Assembly: GCA_001600455.1 (NCBI GenBank)
Contig: BCKC01000001.1
Location: 3,002,441-3,066,440 of the forward strand
DNA from: Endocalyx cinctus
Lineage: Eukaryota; Ascomycota; Sordariomycetes; Amphisphaeriales; Apiosporaceae
Length of the DNA stretch: 64,000 bases
Direction: 5' to 3'
Shown: piece by piece, positions 34,800-45,877 of the stretch
Layout of the letters: every line of letters starts with the position of its first letter
Numbering within the stretch: the stretch's first letter is position 1
Program-made: the position numbers and the translations under genes
Notes under the pieces: model-generated
Databases searched by the model: none
What the model saw: only the letters and a program-made list of their open reading frames with translations
Told to the model about the DNA's origin: nothing

Positions 34800-35807
34800 A
34801 TGAATATTTCACCAACCCCACCTTTCACAACCCGAGTATTGGGTCAAACTGTGTCAGATGCAGGGAACGCCCCGAACTTTTCCACCATTTTACCCGCTTC
34901 CCATCGTACCCAGGGAGATCACATCGTCGCGCCCAAAGCGCAATCCGAATTTCTCAAGTCCGAGCTTTCGGTGAAGAAGATAAATGCGGTGCAAGACTGG
35001 CTTTGGGTATGCGGCCGGCCGATGCCGCCGCGACCTCTCCACCACCAAGTGCTCATCTCGAGAGAAATCACCATCTCCGAGGACCCGGGACTACACCTCG
35101 TGTGGTCGAAGAATCGCATCTTCCTCAAGCCCCTGCCGGCCTGGCTTCTCGAGCCCGAGTTTTGGCAGGCCCACATCCTGCCCGACGCCGAGCTCGCCGC
35201 GTGCGCGCGCGGCTTCCTGTTCTCGTACGCGGCGCTGATCGCGTACGAGAGCGACTACCGGCTGGCCTCGACGAGCGGGCTTTTGCCCGCGTCGGTGACG
35301 TGGGAGGCCTGGAAGGGGCTCGCCGGGGAGGTCCTGGCGAGCCACTGCTACGCGACGGTGAACCCGCGGTACTGGTACGGGGAGCTGCGGCTGGGCCGGC
35401 TGAACAAGGTGTACCGGTTCCGGAAGCTGGCCTTCTTCCGGGCCTACTCGAAGGTGGACGCGCACGCCGTGTACGGCGATTTCGTGCGGGACAACTTCGG
35501 CGCGCTCGCGACCGTGCTGGGTTACGTCGTGATCGTCCTGACGGCGCTGCAGGTCGGCCTCGGCGTCGAGGAGCTGCAGGCGAGCGCGGCCTTTCAGAAC
35601 GCCAGCTACGGGTTCACCATCTTCTCCATCCTCGCCCCCTTGGCCGCCGGCGTCGGCATACTGCTCGCCGTGGGCGCCTTGTTCGTCAGCAATTGGCTCG
35701 TCACCAAGGATTACGAGGCCAAGAGGTTTCGCAGCATGGGCGTTGAACGGTACTGGGCCGATTCCTCCCCGGAGCGGAAAAAGTCCGTGCGGGAGGAGAC
35801 CGCGTAG
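34800..35807 (+). CDS. DUF6601-type fungal membrane protein
   Basis: Single exon, 335 residues, from ATG at 34800 (MNISPTPP); the longer frame begins at TTG. It looks like the fungal DUF6601 family: PLHHQVLISREITISEDPGL, LHLVWSKNRIFLKPLPAWLL, GFLFSYAALIAYESDYRLA and LLPASVTWEAW, then a basic amphipathic stretch GRLNKVYRFRKLAFFRAY. Two hydrophobic helices follow (about residues 238-262, GALATVLGYVVIVLTAL, and 280-304, ILAPLAAGVGILLAVGALF), with a charged cytosolic tail. The family has no known function. The coding region is much more GC-rich than its flanks, which explains long shadow frames on both strands. It is head-to-head with the NLR-like gene. Confidence 0.7.
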   Translation: MNISPTPPFTTRVLGQTVSDAGNAPNFSTILPASHRTQGDHIVAPKAQSEFLKSELSVKKINAVQDWLWVCGRPMPPRPLHHQVLISREITISEDPGLHLVWSKNRIFLKPLPAWLLEPEFWQAHILPDAELAACARGFLFSYAALIAYESDYRLASTSGLLPASVTWEAWKGLAGEVLASHCYATVNPRYWYGELRLGRLNKVYRFRKLAFFRAYSKVDAHAVYGDFVRDNFGALATVLGYVVIVLTALQVGLGVEELQASAAFQNASYGFTIFSILAPLAAGVGILLAVGALFVSNWLVTKDYEAKRFRSMGVERYWADSSPERKKSVREETA

Positions 35808-37393
35808 GATGGATCCGGAGGATAGATGGACTATATAAGGAGTTAAATCATATTTTAGTAAATAATGTTTTATACAGTATTAAACCAATATTATATTATC
35901 TTTGACGTGCTACATTATTGGTGATGTCATTGATAACTTACATGCTCGTAAAAAAATTACTTAGTCGGCGTGTGGCTGAATACACTAGATAATTGAAATA
36001 CCCCTGAAACAGGCGTAAATAGTACGGTAGATATCCCAACACAGATAGCATAGATAGCATATCGCACCAGCAGAATATCAGGGGTAAACAGTGACTCCCC
36101 CCAGAGTTTGAGAGAAGATAAAGTTCAATTAGCTGCTTCGAGGTATTCATTTAGGAAAACTCGTATCACATACATAGTGAGCTCTCGAACATGCCATTTA
36201 CCCAACACTGAGATAGATTCGTGTAGTACCTCATCTAGAAAGTTGTCCTACATATCGTGTCTATTCAAAAGAGGAAAGACTTTGAGGTTGTAACAAATTT
36301 CAAGTGTGAAAGCACATACGTACCTCAAGGGGTATATTTAAGCGATTAGATTGATCGTTAATACAGCGGAAAGAGACGGGAATCCAGCAAGAGATTAAAT
36401 TTAAACGGAAAGATTCATGCAAGATACTACTGTAGTATCGGACTGAGGAAGGCGAAAGTCTTGTTTATTCTGGGCTCTTTTATGGTATTTTTATAAGTTT
36501 ATTGCAGCCTGTTTACTTCGAAAGATGACTTTGCTAGCGATCGAAATAGGGCATGGGCTTTGCTTATTCAAGTATTATTATGATTGCCAGATCCAACAAT
36601 ATATTCCCCTAGAACACGAGCGAAGGTGATGGTGATGGTACTGGTGCTCTTGTAACGCCATTTCCCAAGCACTCTTGCCACTCGTTCGATATAATATCCA
36701 TCATATTGCGTGTTGATATATTAACGTACGAACCTCGGAAGGATATGATGCCATCATACTATGCAGCCACTTAATTCTTACCTTGGTAGTATGTTGATCA
36801 AAGAGAGGAAGTGACCTTTACGCTTGAGGCACGCTTGTTTACTAGGCAGCTGCGATGTAAGATCGAGCTCACCTTCGGGTGCTACGTTTAACATCAAATT
36901 TAAACACACAGTCGTATTACAATCACATCGACGACTTCACATTCATGTGCGTATAATTTAATATCCATCCACGCTTCCTCGACTAAGATAGCAAGAACAT
37001 ATTACTTTGCGTCAACAGTGTTCTTAAGGAGACTAGAACTTACACTTAATTGATAATATATATATTTGATCATTCTCTATGACAATCACTTTTTAAAAAA
37101 AAAAAAATAACAATAAGTATTTAGCTACCTCTCTTAACGCCACAGGCACGTTCGTATTTCTATATCTCTAATACTGGGGGCAGAACACTCTAAAATAGCC
37201 CATCATTCCTATCCATGGGCTTTCTACTTCAACTACTATACATTAACACGAATACCACAGACTAGAACCTGTGCTGAAATAAGGTGAATAAACGTCTCTT
37301 CTCCTTCAGATCTCATCGACTAACATTCATTCAAAGTTACTCTACCCAGATTACAACAGACAAAAGCGAGAACACGCCTATACCACCGAGATC
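35808..37393. other. Intergenic region
   Basis: 1.6 kb, AT-rich. Two tandem ATAGATAGCATA words occur near 36045-36060. No gene, RNA gene or clear repeat was recognised. Confidence 0.55.
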
Positions 37394-37864
37394 ATGAAGT
37401 CCATCGTCGCACCCCTTCTACTCTCCGCCCTCGGCCTAGCCGCCGCCTACGAGCAGATCCCCTTCGTCCCGGCCCCCGACGGCAGCGTGGATCCCTTTTC
37501 GGCCTGCGCGGGCAGCCACAACCGGCCGCACCGCCAGATCCACCCGACCAGCATGCTGGACTGCCTCAAAGTCAGCGGACGGACGAACGGCGTGTGGACG
37601 ATCGCGAACGCGAGCGACCCGAGCGACGAGAACCGCGGCTGGTTCCGGCTGAACGCCGTCGATACCTGCCAGATGCTCGTCTACGCCCCGAGCCCCACCG
37701 TCGTGGGTTACAAGGACGTGCTCGACGTCCTGCAGGCCATCCACCTGAGCGACGGGATCCGTCTCGGCTCGATCGAGGAGCAAGGGACTTTATACGGGTG
37801 CGAGGGAGACGTCGAGGTTCAGTTCTGGTTGCGTAAGACCGGTAACTTCCACGATGAGGGTTAA
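37394..37864 (+). CDS. Small secreted cysteine protein, possibly Hce2/Ecp2-like
   Basis: Single exon, 156 residues, GC-rich. Residues 1-18 are a clear signal peptide (MKSIVAPLLLSALGLAAA). The mature part has four Cys: FSACAGS, MLDCLKV, DTCQML and LYGCEG. The spacing and text (DCLKV, GVWTIANA, WFRLNAVDTCQM, GYKDVLDVLQAIH, GIRLGSIEEQGTLYGC) recall the Hce2 domain of fungal Ecp2 effectors, where two disulfides and a DVxD-type helix are conserved. The match is by eye and moderate; an uncharacterised secreted protein is the safe reading. Secretion outside the cell is expected. Confidence 0.65.
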   Translation: MKSIVAPLLLSALGLAAAYEQIPFVPAPDGSVDPFSACAGSHNRPHRQIHPTSMLDCLKVSGRTNGVWTIANASDPSDENRGWFRLNAVDTCQMLVYAPSPTVVGYKDVLDVLQAIHLSDGIRLGSIEEQGTLYGCEGDVEVQFWLRKTGNFHDEG

Positions 37865-38345
37865 AGAAAGGGTCGGTTGATGATTGGATCGGGGGAGATG
37901 GGAGATGGCTTAATTACTCCCCGCTGGGAGAAAGGAAGGGTTGGGGTTTGGTAGGACTTCGAGATTGAAGAAAGAGGAAACAAAAGTACATGAATACAAA
38001 TATCTTTCTCAGTAATCCTTATGCGCTTAGTATCATTGGCACGTAATGGACCTAGCTGGAAACGACGGCTGGGTGGTGTTTAGAGGTACTATAGAAACGA
38101 GTTCACATCTCTCAGAACCCTCAAAGTGTTGGTAAAAAAGCACGAAATGACGCTGGCTAGGTGTATATGTACGTGGTTATTGACTTTTTAATAATATATT
38201 TATACTATACAATTCTAGGCGTTTTCAGGAGCGTATACAAAAGTCTGAAAGTACATGGTAGAATTTATTGAACTCGTAGCACCCTTTCCCCTATTCCGGT
38301 GATGTATATACATATTTGGAATCGATTACTCGTTGCGATTCACAT
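37865..38345. other. Convergent spacer
   Basis: 3' flanks of the small secreted protein and cyanase genes (481 bases). No gene recognised. Confidence 0.6.
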
Positions 38346-39099
38346 CTAAAATCGAGTAAATGGTAACCTAGAACAGAGAATAATCAGTATAAGAGCAGAC
38401 GCATCTGATAATAATAGTATATTTTTGGACTTACCATTTACCCCTCAAAGTGATGTTGACCCAACTGTGAACTCTACGTCAGTAATTTCCCGAGGTGTAT
38501 CCTTTTAAATAGCCGTAGCAAAGGAGGATTTGAGGGAAGAAAAAAAAAACTTACGCAACGCCATCCTGATCAACCTCCTTCTCAACCTTGGAAGAGAAAG
38601 CGATAGCGCTCATGATACCGTCGCCAAACTTCTCGTTCATGACGGCCTTGAAGGCGTACCCGTAATTCTGCACGATCTCGTAGAGGCGGTAGATCAGCGG
38701 CTCGACGGGGGGCATGGGACCGGCGCGGCCGCGGTCGGGAAACCCCATCATGGACGCCTCGAGGGTCGCCCGCGGGACGTCGAGTAAGACCGAAAGCTTG
38801 TCGACGTCCTCGGCCGACGCCTGCGCCTGCCCGTAAAATAAGGCCGCGACGGCGACCTCGCCTCGTCCGAGCTCCTTCGCGATCGCCTCGAAGCTGAGCT
38901 TCTTGGTCGCTTTCCCGTCGAAGAGCGTCTTCGAGTAGGCCGGTAGGCGGTCGACCAGGGTCGACTGGTTGGCATTGATGATGGTGGTTAGCTTATTGGC
39001 CGGATCGGGTCACGGATGGGTTTGGGGGTTTAGAGGGTAGAGCGGGATGAGATAAGATAAGCTTACGTCTAAAGTTGCGATGTTGATGTTGTCGGTCAT
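38346..39099 (-). CDS. Cyanate hydratase (cyanase)
   Basis: Converts cyanate and bicarbonate to ammonia and CO2, for detoxification and nitrogen supply; cytosolic homodecamer. Four exons on the minus strand, 39099..39067, 38991..38555, 38464..38435 and 38367..38346, give 173 residues (family 150-165). The N-terminal helix-turn-helix-like half includes [16 protein letters not shown]. The catalytic half has [20 protein letters not shown] and [19 protein letters not shown], containing the Arg, Glu and Ser of the active site. The third exon is only 30 bases (WVNITLRGK) and the last coding part 22 bases (LPFTRF), but together they rebuild the conserved GKWLPFTRF end, so both are trusted. The gene is divergent from NAD kinase. 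No carbonic anhydrase lies nearby. Confidence 0.93.
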
Positions 39100-39966
39100 T
39101 TTGCAGGCTGGCGGGGTAAGAATCTCGCTTGGGGTAGTGGATGATGGTTTAAGGGGAAGGGGGGTATTAAGACAAGGTTCTTTGAAAATTATTTTTATCT
39201 CTTTCGATATTATTTCTAGAATGTTTATACGATAGTAGATGTATACATATATATATTCTTTTTGCTTAATGAACGACGGCGACGGCCTCGGTAGAATGCC
39301 TTCTTTCACACGGCGCGGGGTTAGAGGGAGGTACCCCACCACGAACGCGGTAGTGGACGGAGGAAATCCGGCAATTCGGAATTTTTGTCATAGTATATAA
39401 AAGCGTCGATCTGTCTACTCCGTAGTAATTATACAATCGATTTATATTTGTCAAACACCGCGGAAGTATCTTTCGGTGATTCATCATTGTTAATTAATTT
39501 TTAAAGAAGAAACCTTCTCTGAAGCCATCCTTTAGGTGCTGTAAATACGCAGTATAATTCATAGATCTTACTCTCCGGCATACTATACCGAGATTAGTCC
39601 TAATAGAGTCAGAGTCAGAATCGGAATCAGCTTAGACCATGGCGAAGGAGCTAAGACCAGCAAGCAGGCAGGCAGGCAGATTACCTACACAGTAGTTCCA
39701 AGGTTAAGCTTGGAAGATGACTCCACTAATTAATCAGCAACTTGCACGGTACATTGTATCTTAGTGACGTGATAGGTTCTTCGAACGTGTAGTTACTTGA
39801 ATCTTCATGTCATACACAATGCAATTTCTTTATTCCTCGGGAATTCATGTAATGAGGCATATCCAGAGTCTGAACGTGACGAGATATTTTCATATTTAAT
39901 ATATAAAGAAAAAAAAAAACCTATTATTACTTTTTAAACAAATCCCGAAAAACCCATACCGTCAAG
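39100..39966. other. Divergent promoter region cyanase / NAD kinase
   Basis: 867-base spacer. Contains a GCAGGCAGGCAGG repeat near 39662-39680, GAATCAG/GAGTCAGAG words near 39606-39630, and an A-rich stretch just before the NAD kinase start. No gene recognised. Confidence 0.5.
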
Positions 39967-41860
39967 ATGACCGGAATTACCGTAGTCGATCAATCACAAG
40001 ATGGAAATGAGACTAAGGAGCTTCATCATGAAGATCTATCGAGTGCCAGCGATGACGATATGACGGCATTAGAAGTATGTTTCGTATACTACACAAGTAT
40101 GATTCCCAAATCGCTAAATGGGACTAAATATCATCTTATAGGTTACCTTCGATCCTACTAGTCCTTATCGAAGGAAAAGTTCGCTGGTTGCAAGTGAAGC
40201 TATTAAACCAGCCACAAGAACAAAAGGAGCAGCCACCAACTCACGGAAGCCTATTTCCACAGGATGTCTAGTTCACAAATTTCTAGAAGCACAACACAAA
40301 TTGTCAACAATATACGGTAGGGGTGCTCAGACAAGTATCGAGGAAGAGACTGTCTCGAACCATGTCGAACCCGATATATCCGTGGACCTCAAGGGTAACA
40401 GCAGTCAAATGAGTCGAATGTCTATAATCGAGTCAGAAAGTGAGCATAGCGGCGAAGCTGGACAAGACGACGAGAAATCCTGGAAGACCAGCCTGACCAA
40501 GACCCGGTCAGAATTAGACCTAGCGCAGCAAGAGCACGAGGGTCTCCATAGCAGACTTCTCACCAAGAAACAACTTAGTGAGATGGCGTGGGGCGTCCGT
40601 GAGCTGAGTAGAAGATTGGGAACTCTAAGGTTGAAATTTGCCGTAAAGTCCGTTTTCCTTCTAACTAAAGTCTTCGATGAGGAATTGATCCCGAAGACGA
40701 GAGAAGTGGCCAAATGGCTCCTAAGTAGAGAAAGAGACGTTCGGTACGTCGTATACGTCCAGAACATACTCAAAGATAATAAATTGTTCGACGTTCCGGG
40801 GCTGTTAGAGGAGCTTCGGCAGGAATATATCCAAGCGGGTGAACTGAGCGAGGATGCCCCTATCACCGCCCTCGGCCACCGACTGAGGTATTGGGAAGAA
40901 ACCATGTGTACGCAGCGACCGCATACGTTCGATTTTATCGTTACTCTCGGCGGCGATGGCACCGTGTTATACGCCAGTTGGCTCTTTCAGCGCATAGTGC
41001 CTCCCGTTCTGAGCTTCGCGCTCGGCAGTCTCGGCTTTCTTACCAAGTTCGATTTCGCCGAATACAAAGATATCATCAGCACCTCGCTCCGAGATGGTAT
41101 CACGGTTAGCCTTCGTCTGCGGTTCGAAGGTACGGTAATGAGGAGCCAGAAGGCCAATCTCTTGACCGATGGTGCGCACGTGGAAGAGGGAGTTATACAG
41201 AGGAAGCGAGATTTAATCGAGGAGCTCATTGGGGAGGAGAAGGACGACGAACGCACGCATAGGCCTGATGGAACATACGAAATACTCAACGAGATCGTCG
41301 TTGATAGGGGCCCAAATGCTAGTAAGTGACGACTCACCTCCTACCTCTCAATTTACCTGGCAATTGCCATCATCTCCTAACTACATGCTGTAAAAAAAAA
41401 AAAAAAAGCCATGTCCTACACGGAGATATTCGGCGACGACGAACACTTCACGTCGGTGCTTGCCGACGGCGTATGCGTCTCGACGCCGACGGGATCAACC
41501 GCCTACAACCTGGCGGCGGGCGGCTCGCTCTGCCACCCGGAGAATCCGGTCATGCTGGTGACGTCCATCTGCCCGCACACGCTCTCGTTCCGGCCCATCA
41601 TCCTGCCGGACACGATCGTCCTGCGCATAGGGGTTCCGTACGACGCGCGCACCAGCAGCTGGGCCAGCTTCGACGGCCGCGAGCGCATCGAGCTCCACCC
41701 GGGAGATTACGTCACCGTTAGCGCGAGCCGGTTCCCGTTCGCGTGCGTCCAGCCGCCGGGAGGCCGGAGTCAGGATTGGATCAACAGCATAAGCGGGAAG
41801 CTGGGCTGGAATACGAGGCAGAAGCAGAAAAATGAGGGTTATAAACCTTGGGATAAATAA
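39967..41860 (+). CDS. NAD kinase
   Basis: ATP-dependent phosphorylation of NAD to NADP. Exons 39967..40074, 40142..41321 and 41409..41860 give 579 residues. Introns are 67 and 87 bases; the second has a long A-run right before its AG, and joins VDRGPNA to TMSYTEIFGDDEHFT. The N-terminal about 200 residues are regulatory and low in complexity. The catalytic core shows the nucleotide motif TLGGDGTVLYASWLF, then FALGSLGFLTKFDF and the second signature STPTGSTAYNLAAGGSLC, followed by ICPHTLSFRPIILPD. A charged loop (LIEELIGEEKDDERTH) is inserted between core strands. It resembles yeast Utr1-type cytosolic enzymes in length and layout; no mitochondrial presequence is seen. Confidence 0.94.
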
Positions 41861-41998
41861 AAAGACAAGGGGAAAAAAATTAACAAGTTAAAATTGGATA
41901 AGGACACATAATTTTATGGAAAGGTATTACTTTTATTAAAGCGGTGTTGTCTACGTGCGTGTGCTAGGAGCACTTTTCTTCTTCCTCCCGTAAACTAG

Positions 41999-42417
41999 CT
42001 AGCGAATTAAACGTGTCTCTTTCTTGAATACAAATGCGTTCGCTTTAGTGCCACCCTCGTAACAACTGCTCCATCTACCGGCTTTCACGGCGGAATACGG
42101 TTGAAGAGAAGCATGGAACGGCTGCAAGATGAGGCGACAGATGATGCTATCATAGGACTGCACGGGATTGATGACTGTCACGTAGATGTGGGAGGCCTCT
42201 GCAAACGTCTCTACGTCGGCTTTGAGTGCGTCGTTCATGCAAGCGCAGCGTAGTATACTCTATTCAAGACACATCCAAAGCTTGTAGGGATGCCATTTGA
42301 GCTAAGGTTGGTGTCGTAGGAGTACCAGGATGGCTGATTTGCGGCTGAATACCAGTAAAGAGCTCTAGAGCGGGAGGATTCGAAACGTGGTGGGTGTAGT
42401 GTACCGTGTTCATGCAT
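41999..42417 (-). pseudogene. Possible decayed small gene in two overlapping frames
   Basis: Two minus-strand frames abut: a 60-codon frame from ATG at 42417 ending TGA at 42235, and a 79-codon frame from ATG at 42238 to 41999. They overlap as ATGA. The first ends in GIPTSFGCVLNRVYYAALA and the second begins MNDALKADVETFAEASHIYV; read across, they could be one protein broken by a one-base shift. A TATAAAAG-like box lies at about 42467-42474 upstream, about 50 bases before the ATG. No signal peptide and no family were recognised. An unspotted intron is an alternative; no convincing donor/acceptor pair restores the frame. Chance frames are also possible. Confidence 0.3.
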
Positions 42418-43731
42418 ACCGTCGCGCTTGCGGTGAATGATAATTCAATGATGATTATGATTTGCTTTTATATACCGTTCTTGGAGCCCTGAGCTTTAGA
42501 AACGAAAGCCTTAATCTGATAAGGGGATTAGGGGGAGGTATCCTATGTGACCGCCCTAGACCGGCTCCCTACGGCGAACTGGGTCGCGGCACCCTTTACA
42601 GACGTTATTATAATTTAGGTATGTTATGAATAACCTAGTGGACGGTATCAGTGTCTGCCAAGTAATTAATTATTCAACCAAGGCCGTCTCAAACATAAAA
42701 TTGATCCCAGGTGAAGTTTTCAGTAACCAGAACCATACTAGTACTTGCATACTTAGAAATGTACCTAGCCATGAGATTATCTTGAGGTGGTTTATTGAGT
42801 ATAATACATTAATTTCACAGCTAGACAGCCACTCTTTGTAGTCTATATACCTGTCTCCACTCATTCAAACAATGTATCATCTCACTCGTCTCCCAGATCT
42901 CGATTAAGAACAGTGAACCGAACTGCTAGCATCTCCGGTTTGGAAAAAGGCGAATGGAGACCATGAACCTTGAACGCCGGATTCTGCCGTTCCAGCCCTG
43001 TGAAGTTGACGCAATTTCATAGCCAGTATCTTATAATGTCGATTGTGATTGTAACGAAGCTCCTCAGGGCCCTGAACGCAAATGGGGTGGTGTAATTGGA
43101 TCATATGTTGTTAGTAAGGAACGTGCCTTCTAGCTACACCTCGATGCAATCTTGTTCCAGTCCTTCTGATATCCCACTTTTCAAATTACTGCACATAACC
43201 GCCTGATACCCTAATAGCCTGGTCAACTCACATAAGCTATAGAATAAATAACGAGCGAAGGGTTCAGAGTAATACTATTATCAAACCGAGGTAGCAAACC
43301 GAGGTGGAACTCGTCCAAGATACGAGTATCATGTTTTCGGCGGTCATCTCAATGTAGATATGAGATAGACTGGCCTAGAAGTTGTGAATCATAATACAAC
43401 GGTCCATTATAACGTTTCACAGTGTATAGTATATGAAAAACTTGAAGACCTGCCGCCACGTTGACTATGAGTTAATTTATTTGTCACGGGTTAGGTTGAC
43501 AGACAATAGGGCTAACTATACTATACTACCTATGTGGTATGGGTTGACGGTGTGATGATTCTCGTCGACCACCGTATGTAGCAATAGCCAAACCAATGAG
43601 AGGAAGAGAGACGAGACCCATGGGGAAAAACTTGATGATCGGAAAACATGAAACCTCTGCCTCCCCACTTTACGTATCTCTTCTACCCGGTCACATCGAT
43701 AGTACGTTTGACAATCAGAATAAGCCGCCGA

Positions 43732-43822
43732 CCCCCCCCCNNNNNNNNNNNNNNNNNNNNNNNNNNNNNNNNNNNNNNNNNNNNNNNNNNNNNNNNNNNN
43801 CCCCCCCCCCAAAAAAAAAAAA
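43732..43822. other. Assembly gap inside a C homopolymer
   Basis: C9 precedes and C10 follows a block of 60 N at 43741-43800, and A12 comes right after. The gap therefore falls inside a poly-C (poly-G on the other strand) run of unknown length that the assembly could not resolve. Confidence 0.9.
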
Positions 43823-44830
43823 AGAAGATAATCACGTTGTGCATTTATTCAAGAAAATGTGGGCAACCTGGCAACGTGGACATAAAAAACCTAGCCGTGC
43901 CTTGAAGTTCTTAAAATTCCATTTATAATTGAGAATATAGAACATCCAATTATATCCAACACATAAACATGTTGTTTAGAGAAGGCTGGGACTGGCGAGT
44001 TATTGCATTGCTTGTATATCAAAAATAGAAAGCTCTGATTGATCGCCGAGAGATGATACAAGAGATTCTATCAGATTATTTCTGTTTATAGATGGCGCGG
44101 GAAGTTGATCGTTCCGAAAATCCTCGGTCCAAGCATTGGTGTATATTGCAGAAGAACTAAAAAAAGACTTGGCGGCGACGATCAATCGTAGCTGTCAAAA
44201 AGCGTAGCAGATTTCATATGCCAGATTTATATGGGATATGTGCATGAAACAACATCTGAGACCGCTGACGAGACCCTAGTCAAAATTTGACAACAGAGTA
44301 AACATTATTTACCAGATGAAACAGATCACGATAAGAACGGACGGGAAAAGACTTGAGTTTTTTTTTTTTGGTCTCAACCTCAGAACAATTGAAGGCTGGT
44401 TCGTTTTGATTTGAATATTTTATACTAATAACTAAAAAAAAATAGGTTTACCGCTCTAAGGAAATAAAAAAAAGAAAGTAGAATTGTAGATCCGAACCAT
44501 AAGAAATTAATTTAGTCTCGTTTTCCTCAACCAGGTGTTTAGAACGCCGATGAAAAGAAGGAAAAGAAAATCGAGACTTTGACTGTCCCTTGGAGGATAT
44601 CTCAGTGCGCGTAGACCCGTCCCAGTCCGTCCCCACCTCGCCCCTTTCCGAGTATTATGCCGTATAAAAAAAAAGAATAGGTATACTCGGGCCCCCCTTG
44701 TACTCCGCGTGATTTTTGGTATCATAGTCGATGATGGTGATGTTGATAATATACAGTGTTAACAGATGCTGAAGAAATTAAAAAAAAATGCGAGGTCGTG
44801 CAGAATTAGGTGGTCGATTATTTGTATTCT

Positions 44831-45877
44831 TTACTCCAAGGGCACTTCGTTCTCAGCTTCCTCCGTAGTTTCTACAAAAGTCATCGTGATGCCCTCATCA
44901 CCGTCCACGTTCAAGTTGATCGAGTCGAGGATGTCGGTGCTCTCACGCTTGGAAAGTTCCGGGAGATTTATTACGGGGAGGGACTCGACAGATCGAGTAT
45001 CGAATTGGCTAGATTCCTGGATTTCTTTCAAAAAAAGTCGTCGAGTTAGTATACGTATGAATTAAAAAAAAAACAGAACTTTGCAAAGATTTCAACTCAC
45101 CAGCTGGGATACCGCGCTTGATGTACATGCGGGTAACCTTGGTCCGTCGGCGAGGCTGGGAGGCCTGCTCGTCACGCTTGGCAGCAGCGGCCGCACCAGC
45201 AGCGGAGCCGACGGTGCCAGCGGTGTTGTCGACGATGATACCGACACCGGCACCACCCTCGCCAGTGCCGAGTTGGATGGTAGGGCCCTTGGTCAAGGCA
45301 GCTTCGGCGTAGAGAAGGGCACGGTCAAAGCCGGCGAGGTCACGCTTGGCCTTGGACTCCTCCTCATCTCGGGGAGCAATCTCCTTACCCATACCCTGGA
45401 GGCCAGAGATCTGAGCGGCTTGCTCTTGGAGAGTCGGGTCGACAGCGGGGACCTCAGCCTGGGCCGGGGTCTCCTCGGTAGTTACGGCCGTCTCAGCCGC
45501 CGGGGTAGAAGCTTCCTGGGTAGAAACTTGAGGAGTGGCAGCCTGGGGCGTAACGACCTCGGAAGCAGTAGTGGCAGCCTCGGTTGTGGCACCGGTGTTA
45601 GCGGCAGCGGCGGTGGCTCCGGAAGCGGTGCCGGTAGCAGCGTTGACGGCGGCACCCTCCAAGGCATTCATCAAACTCGTTACATCTTGACCACCTCCGA
45701 ATGAAATTTCACCATCACCGACTACCCTGTATGAGATATTAGCTAACTGAGACCGGCAAAACCCGGGGTTAGATTTGCTTACAATGCGGGGGAGTAAGCA
45801 CCAAGGTTGATGTTAAGGGGAAGGGCGTTGACACTGGCAAGGAAGCCGGCCACGGCAATCATACGGTAGGAAACCAT
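44831..45877 (-). CDS. Secreted Ala/Thr-rich protein with several Lys-Arg sites
   Basis: Three exons on the minus strand, 45877..45783, 45726..45101 and 45024..44831, give 304 residues. Residues 1-18 form a signal peptide (MVSYRMIAVAGFLASVNA). After LPLNINLGAYSPALVVGDG comes a long Ala/Thr/Glu segment (about 58-130) likely to be O-glycosylated. Four Lys-Arg pairs follow (residues 159-160, 215-216, 235-236, 266-267), which Kex2-type protease could cut; a Gly/Ala stretch (TIQLGTGEGGAGVGIIVDN) lies between the first two. The end is acidic (ETTEEAENEVPLE). Pieces between the sites are not repeats of each other, so this is not an obvious repeat-type peptide precursor. No family recognised. Confidence 0.75.

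Larger units (their letters stand above)
41861..44830. other. Gene-poor region with assembly gap
   Basis: About 3 kb, AT-rich. Besides a possible decayed gene at 41999-42417 and the N gap at 43741-43800, no gene was recognised. Frames that cross the N block are meaningless. A T9 run at about 44361 and A-runs occur near 44434 and 44668. Confidence 0.55.

Noticed and set aside
35003..35746. 247-codon frame overlapping the DUF6601 gene
   Set aside because: Composition artefact of a GC-rich exon (Arg/Ala/Gly strings). The DUF6601 frame has family text and membrane helices.
43516..43928. Frames across the N block
   Set aside because: They read through unknown bases and homopolymers, so they carry no evidence of coding.
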